Assembly: GCA_023145935.1 (NCBI GenBank)
Contig: JAGLDB010000008.1
Span: 1 to 24,063 of the forward strand
DNA: 24,063 nucleotides
DNA from: Candidatus Sabulitectum sp.
GTDB lineage: Bacteria; Fermentibacterota; Fermentibacteria; Fermentibacterales; Fermentibacteraceae
Reading direction: 5' to 3'
A program made the translations under genes and the position numbers. This document shows, in pieces, positions 8,567 to 14,903 of this stretch. The notes beneath the pieces are model-generated. The model saw only the letters and a program-made list of their open reading frames with translations. It did no database searches and had not been told where the DNA came from. The number at the start of each line of letters is the position of its first letter. The stretch's first letter is position 1.

Positions 8567-8997
8567 CAATCTAAAACGCTGACCCTGCTTGGTTTAAGAT
8601 CAGATGAAGCCTTTTTTCTCTCCTTGGTGAGAGGAAGAAAACCGGAATAGAAAGGAAGACATGCAATTTGAAGCATGCGCAATACTCTATCCTGCTGGTC
8701 CTTTTCCGAGTCCATGATATTTACCAGATTCTTGTAGAAAATAGCTTCTCTACGATCTCTGTCTTTTGTAAACAACTCACGCCATCCCTCAGGATCCTCT
8801 ATTCGACTCAGTATCTTAAGAGCTTTCTTATCAGGCTCAATAAGCGTGGAAAAAACTGCACGGGCATCTTTTGAGCTCAAAAGAGACTTCAGCTGTTTCC
8901 ATAGAAGTTCCCCGGTTACAATACCCCTCTTGTAAAGACCATCAAGGGTACCCATTCTTCCAGAGAGCCTCTCTATCGCTTTTTCAGTTCCAGCCAT
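8566..8997 (-). CDS. Uncharacterised 143-aa helical protein between hflX and the membrane protein
   Basis: I do not recognise this family. The ATG at 8997 shares its A with the hflX stop (TGATG). Reading further upstream only gives hflX sequence in another frame. The protein is charged and predicted mostly helical, with no signal peptide, membrane segment or cysteine motif. An N-terminal amphipathic stretch (about 4-50) is followed by a segment with many Lys/Asp/Arg residues around WRELFTKDRDRREAIFYKNL, then a hydrophobic patch IACLPFYSGFLPLTKERKKA. The translation keeps codon use like its neighbours, and both junctions are one-base overlaps, which supports a real gene. A soluble cytoplasmic partner or regulator in the operon is conceivable, but nothing specific can be claimed. 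Confidence 0.75.
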   Translation of the reverse strand: MAGTEKAIERLSGRMGTLDGLYKRGIVTGELLWKQLKSLLSSKDARAVFSTLIEPDKKALKILSRIEDPEGWRELFTKDRDRREAIFYKNLVNIMDSEKDQQDRVLRMLQIACLPFYSGFLPLTKERKKASSDLKPSRVSVLD

Positions 8998-10310
8998 CAG
9001 GCGTCTCCTCTCTGATCTGCCCCATAGTCTGTGAAAGGAACAATGCTCCATGGGGATTTCTGACCCCCGAGTTTCTTCCGCAAATGGTTCAACCCCAGAT
9101 ACAACCCGCATACGATCTCTACAGCCCCGGTGTCGTCTCTTAGAAAGCTGTCGACAATGCTGTTGGTTCTGATCCAGTATTCCAATTCCCCATTGCAAAT
9201 ATTAACCTTTACACCACACCAGGCAAGCGCTTTGCGTCTTTTCTGCTCCATCAGTTCGATCAGTTGAGGAATGCCCTGTCCGGATAACGCAGAAACTGAA
9301 AGATCTCCTGCTGAAGATGAATCTGCGAGATCACACTTATTCCAGACTGTGATTCTGTCAACCTGACCTGCATCAATTTTATCAAGAGTATCTGTGACTG
9401 TTGACAGTTTGGCAAGCTTGTCCGGATCTGCAGTATCCGCGACAAGCAGAATAAGATCAGCTTCGCGAACAACATCCAGGGTAGATCTGAAACTTGCAAG
9501 GAGTGATTTGGGAAGTTTCTCTATAAACCCTACAGTATCGCTGACTATCACAGATCCCCCACCAGGCAGATCAAGTCTTCTTGAAGTAGTATCCAGAGTG
9601 GCAAACAATCGATCTTCCGCATGAACCCCTGCATCACATATACGGTTCAGGAGTGTGCTTTTACCAGCATTTGTATAACCGGCCAGAGCAACAGAAAACA
9701 TACCTTCCCGCCTGCTGTGTCTTACTTTGGCACCGGCATCAATTGCATCAAGTTTTCTTTCCAGTGAGGACATCCGAGTTCTGGCTCGACGCCTGTCCAC
9801 TTCCAGCTGGGTCTCTCCAGGTCCCCTGGTTCCAATGCCTGCACCAAGACGATCAAGATGGTGCCACATCCCGGACAACCTTGGAAGCATGTATCCAAGC
9901 TGTGCAAGCTCAATTCTCAGCTTTGCCTGTGGGGTTCTGGCCTGAACTGCAAAGATTGCCAGTATAAGCTCTGTTCTGTCGATAACCTTGCACTTCGACA
10001 TTTCTTCAAGCCTGTTCACCTGACCCGGACTGAGGTTGTGATTAAACACAATAGTTGTCAGCCCCATATTCTCAGCAACACCACGGATCTCTTCAGCCTT
10101 GCCACGGCCAACAAAGAAACCGCCATCCGGTCTTGGTCTTTTCTGGGTGATCTGATCGACAACTTGGCCGCCTGCACTTTCAACCAGCCGAATCATCTCG
10201 GCAATACCGGATGGATCAACATCGGTACCGTTAAGTGCTACAGAAACAAGAAGAACCTGTTCGAGTTCCTGGTCGGTAATGGACCTGAACAGGGTCTGAT
10301 TGCTGGACAT
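8997..10310 (-). CDS. hflX: Ribosome-associated GTPase HflX
   Basis: This 437-aa GTPase binds the 50S subunit and splits or rescues stalled ribosomes. The N-terminal domain (about 15-190) carries FFVGRGKAEEI, VFNHNLSPGQVNRLE and the diagnostic GPGETQLEVDRRR. The G domain has G1 GYTNAGKS (211-218), G3 DTVG (258-261), G4 NKCD (324-327) and G5 SALSG (340-344). A short C-terminal domain follows. Length matches the family (about 426 in E. coli). The ATG start at 10310 overlaps the carD stop by one base. Placement directly after carD links a transcription regulator and a translation-stress factor in one transcript. Confidence 0.96.
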   Translation of the reverse strand: MSSNQTLFRSITDQELEQVLLVSVALNGTDVDPSGIAEMIRLVESAGGQVVDQITQKRPRPDGGFFVGRGKAEEIRGVAENMGLTTIVFNHNLSPGQVNRLEEMSKCKVIDRTELILAIFAVQARTPQAKLRIELAQLGYMLPRLSGMWHHLDRLGAGIGTRGPGETQLEVDRRRARTRMSSLERKLDAIDAGAKVRHSRREGMFSVALAGYTNAGKSTLLNRICDAGVHAEDRLFATLDTTSRRLDLPGGGSVIVSDTVGFIEKLPKSLLASFRSTLDVVREADLILLVADTADPDKLAKLSTVTDTLDKIDAGQVDRITVWNKCDLADSSSAGDLSVSALSGQGIPQLIELMEQKRRKALAWCGVKVNICNGELEYWIRTNSIVDSFLRDDTGAVEIVCGLYLGLNHLRKKLGGQKSPWSIVPFTDYGADQRGDA

Positions 10311-10807
10311 CAGGAAGTCTTTTTCTTTCCCAATACCTTTTTATGAATGAGTTTCTTTGCCTCTTCCAGAGTTACCGTTCGAACAAGGGAGAGTTCGCCT
10401 GCAAAAACAATAACGGCTTCGTTAAGAACTCTTTTTTCGGAAGGGTTCATCTTTGAAATAGGGGATCTGGCAAGAACATCTCTTATAGCAGTGGCAATAA
10501 TAAGAGGATCTCCGGAATTAACCCGTTCCTTAAGAACATCAATTCGTCTGCGCCAGTCTTTGGGCAACTCTTCGCCCTCTGTTGCCAGCATCTTCATTGC
10601 GATATCAATATCTTTCTTCGAGGAAACTCTGCGGAGCCCGGATTCGCTGATAGAGAATGAAGGCAGCAGAATTCCAGCTCGACCTCCGGAGAGTTCAATG
10701 ACCACGCATTCAACCATCTCACCGGATATATCCTTCATACAAATACTGGTAATAACCCCTGCGCCGTGGTACGGATGAACGACTTTGTCATTGATCAAAT
10801 ACTGCAC
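10310..10807 (-). CDS. carD: CarD/CdnL-family RNA polymerase-binding regulator
   Basis: This is a 165-aa protein. The N-terminal domain (about 1-62) matches the CarD/TRCF RNA-polymerase-interacting fold: DKVVHPYHGAGVI, a VVIEL strand and LPSFSISESGLRRV. The helical C-terminal domain (about 65-165) holds the conserved Trp (Trp85 in LPKDWRRR), which in known CarD proteins wedges into the -10 region of the open complex, followed by RVNSGDPLIIATAIRDVLARS. It probably stabilises open complexes, notably at rRNA-type promoters. The start is GTG at 10807 with GAGG 4 nt upstream and a stronger GGGAGG 11 nt upstream. It heads a four-gene unit behind the promoter at 10843-10871. Confidence 0.92.
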   Translation of the reverse strand: MQYLINDKVVHPYHGAGVITSICMKDISGEMVECVVIELSGGRAGILLPSFSISESGLRRVSSKKDIDIAMKMLATEGEELPKDWRRRIDVLKERVNSGDPLIIATAIRDVLARSPISKMNPSEKRVLNEAVIVFAGELSLVRTVTLEEAKKLIHKKVLGKKKTS

Positions 10808-10842
10808 TGTACCTCATACCTCCCTGATGGAAATTGAGGCGA

Positions 10843-10871
10843 AATATAACATTTACGAGGTTAATTGTCAA
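10843..10871 (-). promoter_or_regulatory. Sigma70-type promoter of the carD-hflX unit
   Basis: On the minus strand a perfect -35 TTGACA (10871-10866) and a -10 TATATT (10848-10843, 5 of 6) are separated by exactly 17 nt. This places transcription start near 10836 and a leader of about 29 nt containing GGGAGG. The promoter fits between the pseudokinase stop (10874) and the carD start. It is the best promoter in the window. Confidence 0.75.
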
Positions 10872-10873
10872 CC
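10859..10873. repeat. Imperfect palindrome over the carD -35 box
   Basis: GGTTAATTGTCAACC is a 15-bp near-palindrome (GGTT...AACC arms, one G-T and one C-A mismatch) that covers the -35 hexamer. It could be an operator or may be chance. There is no independent support. Confidence 0.25.
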
Positions 10874-12532
10874 TTAAAAAGTACTACCGATCAGTATGTG
10901 AATATCTGAGATAGGGATGGCTTCCAATGAAAATTCAGCCCTGCCGGGAAGGGGCTGGAAATACTGTCTTAAAAGTGTTTCGAGAGTACCTGCTTGAAGA
11001 TTATCAGGTTTAAAAAGAAAGAGAGTTTCATCAAGTACCTCTGGAATACCTATTTCTTCGCTGAATCTGTCAGCGTCCCGAATGTCTGTTACAGAGATCA
11101 GCCATTCTGTTCCCTCAATGTTGCATGCTTTGCCGTCAATCCGGTCTGCAGTCCATGTGGCGGCACCCATTCCGTCAAGAGAGTACTGAATTCCATGGTT
11201 TACAATATCCACAAAAAGAGTACCTGCAGGAGCTACCGGCTGATGAAGAAACTGGCTGTTTATTCCGGAATAGTTCAGGTCGGTACCAAGAAGAATTGTC
11301 AGATCAACAGACTTAACCACAAATGAAGTATCTGCGATCTGGTAGACCTCCTGCCCCAGTGGCATCTCTCTCAGTGGAACTGACGGGTCTGAGCGTCTGA
11401 CCAGTATCAGCGAAGACTGACGGTTTGTGGTACCAGTAAGAGGGTAAACAAAGGAATAGCTGCTTACGGAGCCAGCACGAAATGATTGTTCCAGATCAGG
11501 AACTCCGGAACTGTTGGAGATCCATACTATTGCAGAATCCTCCAGAGGTGCTGATACATCAGGCAGAATCGTTTCCTCTTCGGAAAGAGAATCAACCCAT
11601 GGGGAAACAACCTCAACCTCTTCCACCGGAGTTTCTTCAGCAGAAACAATTTCCGTTTCAGGATCAGGATCAGGATCTGCAGGAAGAGCTGATGAAGTGA
11701 CGGCAAAATACCCAAGAACAATCACCGCAACAGATCCAAGCATCCAGAACAGTTTCTTTTTACTACCGGTGGAGGCTGTTTTTTCTTTCTGCTTTACAAA
11801 AGCCCGACCGCTATCAATTGGTTCTTTATCAGCTTCTTCGTTTTCCTTCATAGCAAGATTGCTGAGAATTGACTGGACTGCTTTCAAGCCATTAGGTCTG
11901 TTCACAGGGGAAACAGCAACCATATCCTGTATTGCTGTCTGCATTCCAGAAGAAAGCTCCTGCCAGATCTGCAACTGCTTCTCTCTCTTGTCTGTTCCCG
12001 CCACAAGACGGAAGAGAAATGACCCCATGGCGGAAACATCGCTCCGGGGATCTGAAGGTCTGGATGACTGGACTTCGGGGGCGGTAAATGGAGATTCCGG
12101 GATTCCCCGTCTTCCTGCAAGCATCAAGATCGAAGAGTCGTGAAGAACGAACATTTCAGGACCAATGTATCCGCAAATCATCCCTGCCGCCTGAAGATCC
12201 GATACAATACCTAAGGCCATTCCTGTAATATCAACGGCTTTCTCCATAGTGAACCGACCCAAAGTATTGATTTTTTCAGAGAGAACAATATCAGTTCCAA
12301 TATCAAACAACACAAGTTTCTGCTGCCCCGGTAGATCTCGGGAAGATACCGGTCGAATCAAACCTCCAACCGAAGGCCACCTATGCTGATAGACTCCAGA
12401 TATATCAGAAACCTCTGCAAGAAGTTTTCTTCCCTGGAAGTCTACGCGACTAAGCGAATAGGCACCATCAGAGAATACCTCTGATTCAAACCGCAATCCA
12501 CAGCTTCCGAAAAGATCAGTATCCACTGGCAT
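10874..12532 (-). CDS. Membrane-anchored Ser/Thr pseudokinase with LytR_C-like periplasmic region
   Basis: This is a 552-aa protein. The N-terminal part (about 1-225) keeps the C-lobe skeleton of a Hanks kinase: YIGPEMFVL in place of the catalytic loop, FTAPEV (APE, 151-153), RSDVSAMGSFLFRLVAG (the D-x-x-x-x-G helix) and SPVNRP (Arg212, which would pair with the APE Glu). The HRD catalytic Asp, the DFG Asp and a Gly-rich loop are not visible, so it is probably a pseudokinase. A basic stretch KKK and one TM segment (about 261-280) follow, then an acidic Pro/Glu linker (about 284-330). The distal region has a WISNSSGVPDL motif and an end DIHILIGSTF, recalling LytR_C domains. The start ATG at 12532 overlaps guaB by 17 nt without a good SD, so the exact start is uncertain. 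Confidence 0.7.
   Translation of the reverse strand: MPVDTDLFGSCGLRFESEVFSDGAYSLSRVDFQGRKLLAEVSDISGVYQHRWPSVGGLIRPVSSRDLPGQQKLVLFDIGTDIVLSEKINTLGRFTMEKAVDITGMALGIVSDLQAAGMICGYIGPEMFVLHDSSILMLAGRRGIPESPFTAPEVQSSRPSDPRSDVSAMGSFLFRLVAGTDKREKQLQIWQELSSGMQTAIQDMVAVSPVNRPNGLKAVQSILSNLAMKENEEADKEPIDSGRAFVKQKEKTASTGSKKKLFWMLGSVAVIVLGYFAVTSSALPADPDPDPETEIVSAEETPVEEVEVVSPWVDSLSEEETILPDVSAPLEDSAIVWISNSSGVPDLEQSFRAGSVSSYSFVYPLTGTTNRQSSLILVRRSDPSVPLREMPLGQEVYQIADTSFVVKSVDLTILLGTDLNYSGINSQFLHQPVAPAGTLFVDIVNHGIQYSLDGMGAATWTADRIDGKACNIEGTEWLISVTDIRDADRFSEEIGIPEVLDETLFLFKPDNLQAGTLETLLRQYFQPLPGRAEFSLEAIPISDIHILIGSTF
11658..11675. repeat. Three tandem TCAGGA hexamers in the pseudokinase linker
   Basis: Three perfect copies of a 6-bp unit code for the Asp-Pro repeats (DPDPDPE) just after the TM segment. 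It is a small slippage-type repeat that keeps the reading frame, so linker length could vary between strains. Confidence 0.7.
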
Positions 12533-13991
12533 TAGATGAGTAGTTCGGCGCTTCCTTGGTCACCGTTACATCGTGTGCATGACTCTCCCGGAGACCGGCC
12601 GAAGTCATTCGAACAAACTTTGCCCTCTTGTACAGTTCATGAATACTATCAGCTCCCACATATCCCATGCCGGATCTAAGCCCTCCTGTTAGCTGAACAA
12701 GATAGTCGCTTACAAGACCCTTGAAAGCAACCATACCTTCTATACCTTCCGGCACAAGCTTCTTTTCAGCGACCGTCTCCTGAAAATATCTGTCGGCACT
12801 GCCCTTTTTCATTGCACCCATGGATCCCATGCCGCGATATGTCTTGAATTTTCGGCCCTTATAGATTATTGCCTCACCGGGACTCTCGGTTGTTCCAGCA
12901 AAGAGACTGCCTACCATCACGCTGGATGCTCCTGCAGCAAGAGCCTTAACTATGTCTCCTGAATACTTGATTCCACCATCCGCTATGATCTTCTTACCGT
13001 GCTTTGCTGCTGCTTCAGCACAGTCAAAAATCGCGGTAAGCTGCGGACAACCAACACCCGCCACAATCCTTGTGGTGCAAATAGAACCCGGCCCTACACC
13101 GACCTTTACAGCATCTGCACCTGATTTGATCAGAACATCAGTGGCTTCAGCAGTAACAACATTACCTGCAACTATTGCCAGATCAGGATACTTCGTTCTA
13201 ATCGCTTCAGTGGTTTTAAGCACACTTATGCTCTGCCCGTGAGCAGTATCAATAAAAATGCAATCAACCCCCGCTTCCACAAGTGCATCAGCCCTGGTCA
13301 AAGCAGATTCTCCAACACTGACTGCTGCTGCTGCCCTCAACCGCCCCCTGCTGTCTTTACAGGCTTCAGGGTACTCCATTGCCTTCTGAGCATCCTTGAG
13401 GGTAACAAGGCCTGCAAGGTGTCCGTCAGCAGTAACAAGTGGCAGTTTCTCCAGACGATGTCGCCTGAGCAGAACAAGAGCATCCTCGATGCTTGTTCCC
13501 ACCGGTGCTGTAACCAGTTCATTAATGCCAGTCATCAAAGCAATAACAGGGGTGGAACCGTCTTGTTCGAAATGATAGTCTCTGTGTGTTAGAATGCCGC
13601 ACAGTTTGTCGTTTCTAAGCACAGGGAATCCGGAAACCCCCGTTTCTTCCGCAAGCCTCAGAGCGTCAGAGACAAGGGCTGATTCCGTTAAAGTAACGGG
13701 ATCATTAATTACTCCTCCCTCAGCTCTCTTCACGCAACGCACCTGGCGCGCCTGTTCGCGAATGGAAAGGTTCTTGTGAATAACACCCATTCCGCCCTGC
13801 TGAGCAAGAGCAATTGCCATTCCAGCCTCGGTAACTGTATCCATAGCGGCACTTAAGATCGGAATGTTAAGAACAATATTCCGACACAGCTCTGTGTGAA
13901 GGTTTACCTGACCCGGATGCACATGCGAACTTGCCGGCAGAATCAAAACATCATCAAATGTAAGTGCTTCCTGTGCTTCTCCTGGATTCAT
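12516..13991 (-). CDS. guaB: Inosine-5'-monophosphate dehydrogenase
   Basis: This 491-aa enzyme oxidises IMP to XMP with NAD+, the committed step of GMP synthesis. The (beta/alpha)8 barrel starts at [11 protein letters not shown]. Two CBS domains are inserted at about 92-210 (for example [19 protein letters not shown]). The catalytic loop [11 protein letters not shown] carries Cys305; the IMP phosphate site [12 protein letters not shown] and the flap [12 protein letters not shown] follow. The start ATG at 13991 has AGGAGGAA 5-6 nt upstream. Reading further 5' only covers the zinc-ribbon gene in another frame. Length matches the family (488 in E. coli). It lies 23 bp after the zinc-ribbon gene and overlaps the pseudokinase by 17 nt. 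Confidence 0.97.
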   Translation of the reverse strand: MNPGEAQEALTFDDVLILPASSHVHPGQVNLHTELCRNIVLNIPILSAAMDTVTEAGMAIALAQQGGMGVIHKNLSIREQARQVRCVKRAEGGVINDPVTLTESALVSDALRLAEETGVSGFPVLRNDKLCGILTHRDYHFEQDGSTPVIALMTGINELVTAPVGTSIEDALVLLRRHRLEKLPLVTADGHLAGLVTLKDAQKAMEYPEACKDSRGRLRAAAAVSVGESALTRADALVEAGVDCIFIDTAHGQSISVLKTTEAIRTKYPDLAIVAGNVVTAEATDVLIKSGADAVKVGVGPGSICTTRIVAGVGCPQLTAIFDCAEAAAKHGKKIIADGGIKYSGDIVKALAAGASSVMVGSLFAGTTESPGEAIIYKGRKFKTYRGMGSMGAMKKGSADRYFQETVAEKKLVPEGIEGMVAFKGLVSDYLVQLTGGLRSGMGYVGADSIHELYKRAKFVRMTSAGLRESHAHDVTVTKEAPNYSSNASGY

Positions 13992-14014
13992 CCATTCCTC
14001 CTGAAAGAGAGGCC

Positions 14015-14368
14015 TCAGTCGGCCCAGTAAATTATCCTCCCGCATGTAGGGCAGGTGTGAATTCTTAAATTTCTCTCCGGATCGGAACAAACTGCTGTCG
14101 GCAGTCGTGTCAGACACCCGGCACATCGGCCCATAAGAGCAGGAACCACTGCATTTCCATAATGCTTCGTCAATTGATTATAAAGGCCTCGCCATTTTCT
14201 GTTAATACTCTTGCAGTAAGTCTCTCTTAATTCTTTAAGTTCTTCAAGAGCCCCCTCTGTGTGAAGGCCCATGTCGGCTTCCCGTTTTCTGATATCTTTT
14301 CTGTTAAGATCTGCGATCATCACATCAAGGTCATGAAGGCTGATCAACTTCTCGAGCTGTTTGTCCAT
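14015..14368 (-). CDS. Small C4 zinc-ribbon protein with short coiled coil
   Basis: This is a 117-aa protein. Residues about 1-75 are charged and helical, probably a coiled coil. The C-terminal part is a four-cysteine ribbon: Cys82-x2-Cys85 in GRCAGCLTRLP and Cys106-x2-Cys109 in HTCPTCGRIIYW. The LP after the first pair and the CGRIIYW ending match the C4-type zinc-ribbon family (PF02591-like), usually about 240 aa with a long hairpin coiled coil. This one has only about half of the coil. The function of the family is poorly defined; nucleic acid binding is assumed. The ATG directly follows the ptsN stop (TAGATG), with GGGAG 5 nt upstream. Confidence 0.82.
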   Translation of the reverse strand: MDKQLEKLISLHDLDVMIADLNRKDIRKREADMGLHTEGALEELKELRETYCKSINRKWRGLYNQLTKHYGNAVVPALMGRCAGCLTRLPTAVCSDPERNLRIHTCPTCGRIIYWAD

Positions 14369-14806
14369 CTACTCTCCCTGTTCCTCGATCTGGAATCCCA
14401 GTAAGGCAAGAATATTGGCCTCACTATCAGCTGCGGCGATACTATCTCCAGACTTTTTAATTTTACCTGCAATGTAACCAAGAAACTTGTTGTGCTCCTG
14501 AGGTGAATTCATCTTAACCGGTGAAACAAACAAAATAACGATACTAACCTTTTCCTCCGGCCATGGAATACCTGTTTCAGATCTGCCCACAACTATAGTC
14601 AACTTGTCTACAAGAATACTTCTGCAGTGGGGCAGAGCTATTCCGTTATGAACAACTGTAGCGCCCACTTTTTCTCTTACATCCAGTGCTCCTGCAAGCA
14701 ATCCCCTGGATTGTTCTCCTATATTGAAGAGTCTCAATAACTCTTCAATAACCTCAGTTCTGGAAGCTCCTGACAACGCAAACTTACATAAGACTGTGTA
14801 TTTCAA
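14369..14806 (-). CDS. ptsN: PTS EIIA-type protein (PtsN / fructose-EIIA family)
   Basis: This is a 145-aa protein of the PTS_EIIA_2 fold. The phospho-accepting His is His60 in HNGIALPHCRS, equivalent to the HGVAIPH motif of PtsN. The later ILFVSPVKMNSPQEHNKFLGYIA block also matches. The start is read as TTG at 14806 with AGGGAGAG 6 nt upstream. Longer readings run past the promoter and into the divergent gene. In relatives this protein receives phosphate through EI and NPr and controls K+ transport, nitrogen and stress responses. No EI, HPr/NPr or sugar EIIBC gene is in the window, so the regulatory role is inferred. It is the first gene of a unit with the zinc-ribbon protein, guaB and the pseudokinase. 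Confidence 0.85.
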   Translation of the reverse strand: MKYTVLCKFALSGASRTEVIEELLRLFNIGEQSRGLLAGALDVREKVGATVVHNGIALPHCRSILVDKLTIVVGRSETGIPWPEEKVSIVILFVSPVKMNSPQEHNKFLGYIAGKIKKSGDSIAAADSEANILALLGFQIEEQGE

Positions 14807-14836
14807 AATGAACTCTCCCTTGCCATTTACTAGTCT

Positions 14837-14864
14837 AATATAGAATACTGTATGTGTCCTGCAA
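14837..14864 (-). promoter_or_regulatory. Possible sigma70-type promoter of ptsN-guaB unit
   Basis: The minus strand has TTGCAG (14864-14859) and TATATT (14842-14837) 16 nt apart, about 30 nt ahead of the ptsN TTG start. The -10 is good and the -35 weak. On the plus strand, TTGCCA (14820-14825) and TAGAAT (14841-14846), 15 nt apart, could serve the divergent gene. Both would share the same 97-bp gap. Confidence 0.35.
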
Positions 14865-14903
14865 GTTTTGTAAAATTCTTTAGCTACAACGCGATTGGGT
14901 AAT

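Noticed and set aside
10790..10819. Nine-codon mini reading frame ATG...TGA overlapping the carD start
   Set aside because: Its SD would be one base from the ATG, too close for initiation; more likely the same purine tract serves carD.
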